Positions 5,867 through 12,026 of a DNA stretch of 12,026 bases are shown one piece after another. The notes beneath the pieces are model-generated. The model saw only the letters and a list, made by a program, of their open reading frames with translations. It had not been told where the DNA came from and did no database searches. The translations under genes and the position numbers were made by a program. Each line of letters opens with the position of its first letter. The stretch's first letter is position 1. This stretch comes from Thermodesulfobacteriaceae bacterium (GTDB lineage Bacteria; Desulfobacterota; Dissulfuribacteria; Dissulfuribacterales; UBA3076): NCBI GenBank assembly GCA_012961845.1, contig DTYO01000032.1:1-12026 (forward strand). Direction: 5' to 3'.

Positions 5867-7162
5867 ATGGCTGGCAGACCAGTTGATTATTCATCCGAAT
5901 TTCTACAGGCACTTGAGATGGGGCGTCCTCCGAATATAGTCAGACTTTTTCCGCACTCCAAGGCCTTGATAGTGAGTGGAAAAGTTGTCGACAGGGCTTT
6001 GATAGCAAAAGGCAAAGCCATGACAATCGCAGCAAACGGAAGAAACAGTTTTATTATCCGCGGAGTCCTTGCAGCAGCCCAGAAGGCAAATGCTGCAATC
6101 ATCATGGAAATCGCCAAATCTGAGGGCGGCGCATCCGCATATTGTGCCACAAGTTTCTGGAATCTGGCCCGCCAGGTAGATGCCTACTGCAATGAACTGG
6201 AGATTACTGTGCCGGTGGCAATTCATGCCGATCACTATGGAATCAAGAAGGAAGAAGATGTAGAGACGGCCAGGGTGGAGATATCAAGCATGTTTGATGC
6301 CGGGATCACGTCCATCGCTATTGATGCATCTCATCTGCCGGATGACAGGAACCTGCTGGCCAATATCGCTTTAGCGCCGTATGTGCCGGAGTGGGCAGGT
6401 CTGGAGACGGAAGTGGGAGAGATAAAAGGGAAATTTGGCCTGTCCACAGTGGAGGAGGCCCTGTTCCTGATTCAGGGGCTCAATGCCCACGGCATCTATC
6501 CTGACTGGATTGCACTCAACAATGGTACCACCCATGGTATCCAGACAAGTGATCAGGGTATACAGGTAGACCTTACCACAGAGATACACGAGGCATTGAG
6601 TGAGTACATGATTTCAGGTGCCCAGCACGGAACATCTGGGAATAATTCTGAAAGACTCAGAGAGATAGCGTCCAGGACAAGGACCACAAAGGCAAACGTG
6701 GCTACTGCACTCCAGATGTTGTCCTGGGGCGTAGAAGTAAACGATTATGGCAATGCAGTAGTGGACGGCGATGGGAATTTTATCAAGGAGGAAGGTGAAG
6801 GAGTCAGCGGTGAGGTCTGGGCTGAAATGCTGGCCTATGCAGAATCACATGGCATAAAGGGTGGGAATTTCAAGAAACTGAATCTTCCGTTTGAGAATCG
6901 CTTTCTGGGACAACCCAGGGAGATAAGGGAAAGAATGTCGAGAAGGGTGGAGGATTTCGTGTATAATCTCTTGGTGAACGTATTTAATGCCGAAGATACG
7001 GCTCCCCTGGCTTTAGAAACTATTCTTTCCGCCGGATCGTATGATCTAGGGCCGAAAGTGGGCAGAAAGGAATCCCCTGAAGAATGGACCGAAGAAAAAA
7101 TTATTCAGCGTGCGGCATTGATTGAAAGTGACAAAGGTCCTGAGGGTGATTTTGATGATTAG
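5867..7162 (+). CDS. fba: Class II fructose-bisphosphate aldolase (long form)
   Basis: A 431-residue zinc-dependent class II aldolase that should split fructose 1,6-bisphosphate into dihydroxyacetone phosphate and glyceraldehyde 3-phosphate, and catalyse the reverse in gluconeogenesis, in the cytosol. HADH (120-123) supplies the catalytic Asp122 and zinc ligand His123. ETEVGEIKG (180-188) matches the acidic metal-site segment. THG (His223) and AQHGTSG (His254 plus the phosphate-binding GTSG) match the remaining zinc ligands, and VND (291-293) sits where the family has its Asn-x-Asp substrate site. At 431 residues it is well above the 285-360 typical of the family, with extra sequence mainly at the N-terminus (about 1-50) and after residue 310. 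AAAGGAGA (5851-5858) lies eight bases before the ATG at 5867, which rules out the longer in-frame extension from a TTG at 5777. The exact substrate is inferred, since tagatose- or other ketose-bisphosphate use cannot be excluded. Confidence 0.87.
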   Translation: MAGRPVDYSSEFLQALEMGRPPNIVRLFPHSKALIVSGKVVDRALIAKGKAMTIAANGRNSFIIRGVLAAAQKANAAIIMEIAKSEGGASAYCATSFWNLARQVDAYCNELEITVPVAIHADHYGIKKEEDVETARVEISSMFDAGITSIAIDASHLPDDRNLLANIALAPYVPEWAGLETEVGEIKGKFGLSTVEEALFLIQGLNAHGIYPDWIALNNGTTHGIQTSDQGIQVDLTTEIHEALSEYMISGAQHGTSGNNSERLREIASRTRTTKANVATALQMLSWGVEVNDYGNAVVDGDGNFIKEEGEGVSGEVWAEMLAYAESHGIKGGNFKKLNLPFENRFLGQPREIRERMSRRVEDFVYNLLVNVFNAEDTAPLALETILSAGSYDLGPKVGRKESPEEWTEEKIIQRAALIESDKGPEGDFDD

Positions 7163-7233
7163 GACGACATGTTCTGCGGCAGTGCTGAAACTGCTGCCAG
7201 GGCAACTGAGGTGTCCTGCTGATCCATAGATAT

Positions 7234-7866
7234 ATGCGAATAACCGGAGGTATGGCCAGAGGTCGAAGGATTTTCGGTCCGAAGGGCGGTTTCCTGCGTC
7301 CCACATCGGATCTGGTGCGTGAGGCGGTATTTCAGATTCTGACTGTAAGGATGGAGGAGCCTTGGGCATCGTCCAGAGTACTCGATCTCTTCTCAGGCAC
7401 CGGAGCACTTGGTATCGAGGCTCTGTCAAGGGGGGCCATGGAAGTGATATTTGCGGACAGGGATAAGAGGGCCTTGGAGCTTGCAGTCCGTAACCTGACG
7501 GTCTGCGGCTTCCTGTCTCATGCACGTTTGATAAGGATGGATGTTACCAGGAAAAACAGAATGTCCGGCCAGGTGCTCCGGCATGGACCGTATCGCCTGA
7601 TTCTTGCCGATCCTCCATATTCCGCAGGGCTCGGCGCCAGGGCTCTGGACTGGGTAGCTGAGCATAATTGCCTCTGCGAAGGCGGGTGGATGGTGGTAGA
7701 GGCCCAGAAAGGCACTGAGATGCCGGAATTTGTGCCGATAGGCGGAGAAATCAGCCCAGGCGCTTCCCGGCAAGTTGCTGGTCTTGAAAAAATCGATCTG
7801 CGCCTGTATGGACAGACGGGAGTGTGGTTTTATCAGTATGTCAGACAGAAAAATTCCACTGAATGA
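7234..7866 (+). CDS. rsmD: 16S rRNA (guanine-966-N2)-methyltransferase RsmD
   Basis: A 210-residue SAM-dependent methyltransferase expected to methylate N2 of G966 in 16S rRNA during small-subunit assembly. It opens with MRITGGMARGRRI, a family signature, then has RPTSDLVREAVFQIL (22-36). The SAM-binding motif VLDLFSGTGALGIEALSRGA spans 49-68, an acidic motif II (FADRDKRAL) follows at 73-81, and the catalytic motif DPPY is at 126-129. Length is normal to slightly long. No Shine-Dalgarno is visible, but a stop codon (7207-7209) precedes the ATG in frame with no other good start, and the first residue matches the family. It follows the aldolase gene by 71 bases and overlaps pyrF. rsmD and coaD are neighbours in many bacteria, as they nearly are here. 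Confidence 0.93.
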   Translation: MRITGGMARGRRIFGPKGGFLRPTSDLVREAVFQILTVRMEEPWASSRVLDLFSGTGALGIEALSRGAMEVIFADRDKRALELAVRNLTVCGFLSHARLIRMDVTRKNRMSGQVLRHGPYRLILADPPYSAGLGARALDWVAEHNCLCEGGWMVVEAQKGTEMPEFVPIGGEISPGASRQVAGLEKIDLRLYGQTGVWFYQYVRQKNSTE

Positions 7867-8578
7867 ACGTATAATATTTGCTCTCGATGTAGATTCTCCT
7901 GATACAGCAAAAAAATGGGTCGAAATGCTTGAGCGGTACATCGGGTTTTATAAAGTGGGCCTGCAGTTGTTTCTTGCCGGAGGGTTTCCTGTTGTCGACT
8001 GGATAATCGGGCGCGGGCACAAGGTAATGGTTGATCTGAAGTTTTTTGATGTGCCGGAGACGGTCAAGCTGGCTGTGAGGCAGTTGAATAATCGTGGAAT
8101 AACCTTGGCCACAGTACACGGAAATGACTCCATAATACGGGCAGCAGTGGAGGCGAGGGACGGGGTGGCGATTTTGGCTGTTACAGTATTGACCAGTTTC
8201 GGAGAAGAAGATATGCGGGAAATGGGAATGACTCGTCCGGTGGAAGATCTGGTCCATTACAGATCCAGACGGGCTGTTGAACTCGGATGTGACGGAATAG
8301 TGTGTTCAGCCCTGGAGGCCGCCAGACTGAGGACTGATCTGGGCAGTGATTTCCTGATTGTTACTCCGGGGATAAGGCCGGCCGTTAAAGGCGAAATCGG
8401 CCGGGATGATCAAAAGAGGGTTGCCACTGCGAAACAGGCCGTGCTGAATGGGGCCGACTATGTTGTAGTCGGACGCCCTGTCAGCAGAGCAGAAGATCCT
8501 GTTGCAGTGGTACAGGCGCTTCAGGCCGAGATCAAGGAGGCCGTAAAGGTCTCAGCTCCATTCGGGGTTACGTCTTGA
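7838..8578 (+). CDS. pyrF: Orotidine 5'-phosphate decarboxylase PyrF
   Basis: A 246-residue type 1 OMP decarboxylase, the last step of UMP synthesis. The TIM-barrel signatures are clear: FALDVD (Asp17), FYKVGLQLF (Lys39), the catalytic DLKFFD (Asp66, Lys68, Asp71), TPGIRP (178-182), the DDQKR segment (190-194) and the phosphate-binding VVVGRPVSRAEDP (209-221). Length is normal for the family. The start at 7838 gives a 29-base overlap with the end of rsmD. A longer frame from an in-frame codon at 7775 would add 21 residues lying wholly within rsmD and not resembling the family. A GGGAG at 7819-7823 is rather far from the ATG, so translation may depend on coupling to rsmD. coaD follows after 26 bases. 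Confidence 0.93.
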   Translation: MSDRKIPLNERIIFALDVDSPDTAKKWVEMLERYIGFYKVGLQLFLAGGFPVVDWIIGRGHKVMVDLKFFDVPETVKLAVRQLNNRGITLATVHGNDSIIRAAVEARDGVAILAVTVLTSFGEEDMREMGMTRPVEDLVHYRSRRAVELGCDGIVCSALEAARLRTDLGSDFLIVTPGIRPAVKGEIGRDDQKRVATAKQAVLNGADYVVVGRPVSRAEDPVAVVQALQAEIKEAVKVSAPFGVTS

Positions 8579-8604
8579 TAATAAGGTAATAAGGAACGTA
8601 CATC

Positions 8605-9081
8605 ATGAAAGTTGCTGTCTATCCCGGGACATTTGATCCTGTCACCAACGGGCATCTTGATGTGATAAAACGCGGCCTGAGGCTGTTTGACAAGGTGGTG
8701 GTTGCCGTTGGGATGAACCCGGTAAAGAAGTCACTTTTTACCTTGGAAGAGAGGCTTGATCTTATCCGTGAAACAGCAAAGGATGTAGGATCCATAGAAG
8801 TGACGAGTTTTGACGGCCTGCTGGTGGATTTTGTTGCTGAGTGCGGTGCGTGCGCCATACTGAGAGGGTTGAGGGCTGTATCGGATTTCGATTACGAACT
8901 GCAGAGAGCCCTGATGAACAGAAAGCTGTCCCGGGATATCGAGACGGTTTTCCTCATGACCGGCTTCAGGTGGATTTATATTAGCTCTACCATAGTCAAG
9001 GAAGCGGCCCGTTTCGGAGGTTCGCTGCAGGGACTCGTTCCTGAGCAGGTGGAAGAGGCGCTCAGGAAAAAGTATTCATGA
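8605..9081 (+). CDS. coaD: Phosphopantetheine adenylyltransferase CoaD
   Basis: A 158-residue nucleotidyltransferase that transfers AMP from ATP to 4'-phosphopantetheine, the fourth step of coenzyme A synthesis. It starts MKVAVYPGTFDPVTNGH, with the T/HxGH nucleotide-binding motif ending at His17. ILRGLRAVSDFDYE (85-98) is the substrate-binding segment, and ISSTIVKE (126-133) is the second ATP-binding signature. The length is that expected. AAGGA (8591-8595) lies nine bases before the ATG. It is the last gene of the plus-strand run and converges on the AMMECR1 gene with 22 bases between stops. No terminator hairpin with a T tract is visible there. Confidence 0.96.
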   Translation: MKVAVYPGTFDPVTNGHLDVIKRGLRLFDKVVVAVGMNPVKKSLFTLEERLDLIRETAKDVGSIEVTSFDGLLVDFVAECGACAILRGLRAVSDFDYELQRALMNRKLSRDIETVFLMTGFRWIYISSTIVKEAARFGGSLQGLVPEQVEEALRKKYS

Positions 9082-9103
9082 AAACACGTCCCGGCTTCCT
9101 TTC

Positions 9104-9652
9104 TTAATGAAAGATTTCTGCGCTGAAAATATATATCCTGGTCTCAGGATCCTTCCAGCATCCTGGGGCGAGCCCGGCCTTTATGCATGTCTGATCCAGA
9201 AAAGTGGTTTGATCCCATCCATGTTCCGTGGCCACCTGTGGGAGCAGCACTCCCCTCCAAGGGCCGTTGACTATGTAGATGCCGTGGGTCCCGATCTCGA
9301 TTTCATTTATTTCGCTGATCAGCTTCATGGGGCTTAGGACTGAAATTTCTATGTCTATGTCCTTGAATTCAGATGGAGTAAGGGGGGGGAACCGAGGGTC
9401 CCTGAATGCTGCAGACAGGGCCATGTCCGCTATGGTTTCATAAAGGGGTTTGTCGGCTGTAAATGTTCCGATACAGCCCCTCAACCGCCCACGGATATGG
9501 ATTGTTACAAAGGCTCCCTGGTGTTCCAGCAGTCTGCTGTTGGTCACCATGGGCAGTGTGAAAGGTCTGCCTTCCAGTTCACTTTCGATGGCAGATCCGG
9601 CCAGGTTCAGCAGAAAGCGGCGTTCCTGCTCTGTCAGGTTCTCCTTTTCCAT
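9104..9652 (-). CDS. AMMECR1-domain protein (AmmeMemoRadiSam system protein A)
   Basis: A 182-residue stand-alone AMMECR1 domain. The defining LRGCIG is at 57-62, followed by AFRDPRFPPL (82-91) and GVLLPQVATEHGWD (134-147), all hallmarks of the family. The bacterial form belongs to a three-part group with a Memo-like protein and a radical SAM enzyme, often fused or adjacent. Its biochemical role is not established, although the conserved cysteine suggests a reactive or metal site. No Memo or radical SAM gene is present in the window. It starts three bases after the sugar dehydrogenase stop, and GGAGG (9662-9666, minus strand) nine bases before its ATG lies inside the dehydrogenase C-terminal codons, so the two are almost certainly one transcript. 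Confidence 0.88.
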   Translation of the reverse strand: MEKENLTEQERRFLLNLAGSAIESELEGRPFTLPMVTNSRLLEHQGAFVTIHIRGRLRGCIGTFTADKPLYETIADMALSAAFRDPRFPPLTPSEFKDIDIEISVLSPMKLISEINEIEIGTHGIYIVNGPWRGVLLPQVATEHGWDQTTFLDQTCIKAGLAPGCWKDPETRIYIFSAEIFH

Positions 9653-9655
9653 TGA

Positions 9656-10942
9656 TCACAGCCTCCAGTACCTGACAGACGTCTCTCCAAAGTCATCAGG
9701 GTCAAAAATGCTCTTCACATCTATCACCACTCCTCTGTCGGGTGTCAGCATGTTCTTTATTACAGAAGGGCCGGTCTCCAGGTAATCTCTGTGGGCGACA
9801 GCTACGATGACCGCATCTACATTTACCGGAAGATCTTGAAGCAGGCGGATGCCATATACTTCTGATACCTCCCGCGGGTCTGCTATGGGGTCATGGACCA
9901 TGGGCTCGATTCCATATTCCCGGAGTTCTTCTATTATGTCCGTGACCCTAGTATTTCTGATATCCGAACAGTTTTCCTTGAATGTGAGGCCCAGTATGAC
10001 GACCCGGGCACCTTCAACCCTGGCCCCTGCGTGTATCAGTTCCTTGACGGTCCTCTCTGCGACATACCTGCCCAGAGAATCGTTGATACGTCTTCCAGCC
10101 AGGATTACCTCCGGATGGTATCCAACCTGCTGGGCACAGTAGGTCAGGTAGTACGGATCCACCCCTATACAGTGTCCTCCTACAAGTCCGGGCTTGAACG
10201 GAAGGAAATTCCATTTGGTGCCTGCGGCCTCAAGGACAGATTTTGTGTCGATGCCGAGTCTGTTGAATATGACTGCCAGCTCGTTCATGAGAGCTATATT
10301 CAGGTCCCGCTGCGTATTTTCGATGACCTTTGCCGCTTCTGCGACTTTTATGTTTTCCGCTCTGAAGACGCCAGCCTCCACGACCCGTTCATAGGCGGTA
10401 GCTACTTCATCAAGGGTTTCAGGATCCTGAGCGGCAACCACTTTGACTATTTTTGCCAGTGTATGTTTTCTGTCACCTGGATTGATCCTCTCTGGAGAAT
10501 ACCCTATTCTGAATCCGCTGCCGCATTTCAATCCTGACGTCTTTTCCAAGATTGGAACGCATATGTCTTCAGTGACTCCGGGATAGACGGTTGATTCGTA
10601 CACCACGATGGTGCCTGGTTTCAGATTTCTGCCTACTGTCTCAGTGGCGGCGACTATGTGTTTGAGATCAGGCTGGTGGCTGTTGCTGATGGGGGTTGGA
10701 ACAGCCACGATGATCATGTCTGCTTCTTTCATGGCGGCGGGATCACTGGTGAAGTCCAAGTGGACAGCCCGTCTGAATTCTTCCTCGGACACCTCGCCGG
10801 TGGGATCCAGCCGTTTCCTGTATTTTTCAATTTTTTCTTCAGAGATATCAAAACCAATGGTTTTGAGCTTTCTGCCAAAGGCTATTGCCAGTGGAAGGCC
10901 CACATACCCTAGTCCGGCTATACATATGGTATCTACAGTCAT
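9656..10942 (-). CDS. Nucleotide sugar dehydrogenase, UDP-N-acetyl-hexosamine type (TviB/WbpA-like)
   Basis: A 428-residue member of the UDP-glucose/GDP-mannose dehydrogenase family. The NAD-binding Rossmann motif GLGYVG is at 10-15, the N-terminal domain ends near FRIGYSPERINPGD (144-157), and the dimer helix includes AKVIENTQRDLNIALMNE (204-221). The catalytic segment GGHCIGVDPYYL has its thiol at Cys258, and the UDP-binding domain contains GLTFKENCSDIRNTR (318-332). PYYLTYCA after the cysteine and ENTQRDLNIAL are typical of the Vi-polysaccharide TviB group, which oxidises C6 of UDP-N-acetylglucosamine or -galactosamine to the uronic acid for capsule or O-antigen. Exact substrate is inferred. 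A minus-strand GGGAG lies upstream of the ATG. No glycosyltransferase or transporter gene is in the window. Confidence 0.9.
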   Translation of the reverse strand: MTVDTICIAGLGYVGLPLAIAFGRKLKTIGFDISEEKIEKYRKRLDPTGEVSEEEFRRAVHLDFTSDPAAMKEADMIIVAVPTPISNSHQPDLKHIVAATETVGRNLKPGTIVVYESTVYPGVTEDICVPILEKTSGLKCGSGFRIGYSPERINPGDRKHTLAKIVKVVAAQDPETLDEVATAYERVVEAGVFRAENIKVAEAAKVIENTQRDLNIALMNELAVIFNRLGIDTKSVLEAAGTKWNFLPFKPGLVGGHCIGVDPYYLTYCAQQVGYHPEVILAGRRINDSLGRYVAERTVKELIHAGARVEGARVVILGLTFKENCSDIRNTRVTDIIEELREYGIEPMVHDPIADPREVSEVYGIRLLQDLPVNVDAVIVAVAHRDYLETGPSVIKNMLTPDRGVVIDVKSIFDPDDFGETSVRYWRL

Positions 10943-11203
10943 TTCTTAGGATTCTCCCGAAAGGAATATTTAATCTACTTGTTGGTTAGAAGCGGTGAAT
11001 ATTGAATTTATTTACCTGTAAATGCAGATGTTTCGCCACAAGACCCGCATATAAAAAAAAATTGATGAAGAAAAGCGGGCTGCCTGGGAGAGCCTGTGCC
11101 TTCAGAGGCAGCTATTGGAAAAACCTGAAAAAAGAATCTGTTCAGTTTCATTTGCCTGTCTGCCAGCCAGGACAGTACATGACCAAATCCGGCGGCAGTA
11201 TTT
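10943..11203. other. Non-coding region between sugar dehydrogenase and cold shock genes
   Basis: Both flanking genes are on the minus strand. Open frames here are short and resemble nothing I recognise. A minus-strand pair TTCACC and TAGATT with a 16-base spacer (between about 10967 and 10994) could be a weak dehydrogenase promoter. For the cold shock gene I see no clean terminator: an inverted repeat CCCGC/GCGGG (about 11046-11077) flanks a run of nine A, but the run is in the loop rather than after the stem. Confidence 0.4.
11010..11023. repeat. 14-base palindrome ATTTACCTGTAAAT
   Basis: ATTTAC (11010-11015) and GTAAAT (11018-11023) are exact inverted copies around two bases. It lies about 70 bases upstream of the sugar dehydrogenase start, where an operator could sit. 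A short AT-rich palindrome can arise by chance, and no regulator is assigned. Confidence 0.3.
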
Positions 11204-11407
11204 TCAGCTGACGAGTCGGATGTTTGATGCCTGCGGGCCTTTGGGACCGTCGGATATTTCGAACTCAACCAACTGACCCTCGTTCAGGGTCTTGAATCCA
11301 TCTGCTTGGATTGCACTGAAATGAACAAATACATCAGGACCGTCTTCCTGAGAGATGAATCCATAGCCTTTGCGGTCATTGAACCATTTTACCGTTCCAG
11401 CTGTCAT
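11204..11407 (-). CDS. Cold shock protein (CspA family)
   Basis: A 67-residue single cold-shock domain, the standard size, that binds single-stranded RNA and DNA and is expected to melt RNA structure. It begins MTAGTVKWFN, has RNP1 as KGYGFI (13-18) and RNP2 as VFVHF (26-30), and ends with the family pattern GPQASNIRLVS. The start at 11407 is fixed by AGGAGG (11416-11421, minus strand) eight bases upstream, and a longer in-frame start at 11437 is rejected. It appears to be a single-gene unit. The upstream region can fold in ways that would hide the ribosome-binding site. CspA-type genes are known for structured leaders, so temperature or self-regulation is plausible but not shown. Confidence 0.95.
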   Translation of the reverse strand: MTAGTVKWFNDRKGYGFISQEDGPDVFVHFSAIQADGFKTLNEGQLVEFEISDGPKGPQASNIRLVS

Positions 11408-11734
11408 ACAATAGTCCTCCTGAAAAATTAAGGGCATCTCAAAAAATCAGGAATATTGCTCCGGAACAAGACGCACCAAAATAACCACAGATATATCATT
11501 GATATTTCAGCAATTAATTTTTTTCGTGCAACATAGTTGCGGAGCAGGAAAACAATATTTAGAGGCGTCCTCAGGTCTGGTACGATCTGTGTGACTGCGA
11601 CTCATCACAGACTGAACCGCTGTTGATTCAGCTGTGACATACTGATTTTTCAGCAACGAAAATCCACTTTCATCTGAGTGGGTTCCCACTTGTTTTCATA
11701 TATATTTCGATAAGGAAGACATTCCAAGGGCCTT
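11408..11734 (-). other. Non-coding region with probable structured leader of the cold shock gene
   Basis: No gene is supported in these 327 bases. On the minus strand, near the gene, TCCTGA (11447-11452) can pair with TCAGGA (11418-11423), covering most of the AGGAGG. Further upstream TGCTCCG and CGGAGCA (11457-11463 and 11540-11546) are exact inverted copies, with flanking AATAT/ATATT able to extend the pairing. A small hairpin GCAAC-ATA-GTTGC lies at 11528-11540, an 11-bp bulged stem at 11605-11636, and AGTGGG/CCCACT at 11677-11690. No promoter matches the consensus well. Confidence 0.45.
11605..11637. repeat. Imperfect 11-bp inverted repeat with one bulged base
   Basis: TCACAG, a bulged A, and CTGAA (11605-11616) pair with TTCAGCTGTGA (11627-11637) across a ten-base loop. 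No T tract follows on either strand, so it is not an intrinsic terminator. It lies between the TraB-family gene and the cold shock gene and could be a leader hairpin or an operator. Confidence 0.45.
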
Positions 11735-12026
11735 TTAGAACAGATTTGAAATTATTTCATATCCTCCGACCCAGCTTCCGATCATACTTCCGATGCCGGG
11801 AAGTAAAAAAGCCAGAAAGACCTTGAGAAGTCTGTTTTTCCACCAGCCGAACATGGTCGACATATCATCAAGGACGGTTTCAAATTCTTTCACCATCGGG
11901 GGTTGTGAAAGGGCCTGCACCAGCGCGGTGACATAACCCGCTCCTATCACCGGCGTAAGGCTTGTGACCGGTGCGGCGGCAAAGGCAGAGACAATGGTGA
12001 GCGGGTGGGCCAGGGCCAGGATCGCA
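11735..12026 (-). CDS. TraB-family membrane protein, C-terminal part only
   Basis: The reading frame stays open to the right edge of the window, so only the last 96 residues are visible and the gene starts outside. The frame holds a hydrophobic stretch HPLTIVSAFAAAPVTSLTP (7-25), the small motif VIGAGYVTALVQA, then PPMVKEFETVLDDM and WWKNRLLKVFLAFLLPGIGSMIG (61-83), with a final hydrophobic segment. This order (HPLT, AP.TSL.P.IGAG, DFE..., W.NR, LGS.IG) is that of the membrane C-terminus of TraB/PrgY-like proteins. PrgY in enterococci blocks pheromone signalling, and the role of bacterial chromosomal members is unknown. The N-terminal catalytic-like TraB domain is not visible. The apparent start codon at 11950 is an internal valine (GTG), not the start. 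Confidence 0.75.
   Translation of the reverse strand, partial: AILALAHPLTIVSAFAAAPVTSLTPVIGAGYVTALVQALSQPPMVKEFETVLDDMSTMFGWWKNRLLKVFLAFLLPGIGSMIGSWVGGYEIISNLF

Noticed and set aside
9104..9118. CTTTC-TTAAT-GAAAG between the convergent coaD and AMMECR1 genes, considered as a bidirectional terminator
   Set aside because: The stem is only five base pairs, AT-rich, and has no T tract on either side.
9893..10537. 214-codon plus-strand frame opposite the sugar dehydrogenase
   Set aside because: It is the antisense of a fully conserved dehydrogenase and shows no recognisable domain.
11002..11268. Small open frames on both strands beside the cold shock gene
   Set aside because: They lack ribosome-binding sites and family resemblance, and partly overlap the cold shock gene in another frame.

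Overview
The window reads as a piece of chromosome from a Gram-negative bacterium, most probably a member of the Desulfobacterota (the former Deltaproteobacteria). The reasons are the mix of families: a sigma-32-type sigma factor next to a long secreted TPR protein, an AMMECR1-domain protein, a TraB/PrgY-like membrane protein, lipoprotein and Sec signals, moderate GC, and frequent AGG/AGA arginine and ATA isoleucine codons. This is inference from gene style, since no taxonomic marker such as rRNA is present. No tRNA, rRNA, CRISPR array, insertion sequence or phage gene was found, and the region looks like ordinary vertically inherited core sequence.

Layout from left to right. (1) 1-3434, plus strand: a weak terminator-like hairpin, then a DJ-1/PfpI protein, the sigma factor RpoH, and an exported protein made of about 15 TPR units. 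(2) 3446-5061, minus strand: a membrane histidine kinase translationally coupled (4-base overlap) to an upstream histidine-rich membrane protein. Divergent from this pair is a short lipoprotein gene (5125-5397) with a good sigma-70 promoter that overlaps the start of the membrane protein gene. (3) 5398-5866: a 469-base non-coding stretch with several inverted repeats, leading into (4) 5867-9081, plus strand: class II fructose-bisphosphate aldolase, RsmD (16S rRNA methyltransferase), PyrF (OMP decarboxylase) and CoaD (phosphopantetheine adenylyltransferase), closely spaced. (5) 9104-10942, minus strand: an AMMECR1-domain protein tightly coupled downstream of a UDP-sugar dehydrogenase. (6) 11204-12026, minus strand: a cold shock protein with a potentially structured leader, preceded by the C-terminal end of a TraB-family membrane protein that runs off the right edge.

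Most genes are housekeeping: stress sigma factor, glycolysis/gluconeogenesis, ribosome maturation, pyrimidine and CoA synthesis, and a nucleotide-sugar precursor for surface polysaccharide. The least understood part is the histidine kinase, histidine-rich membrane protein and divergent lipoprotein locus (3446-5397). It looks like a small membrane sensing module with no response regulator in the window. The second point of interest is the set of inverted repeats upstream of the aldolase and upstream of the cold shock gene. Both could form competing RNA structures.
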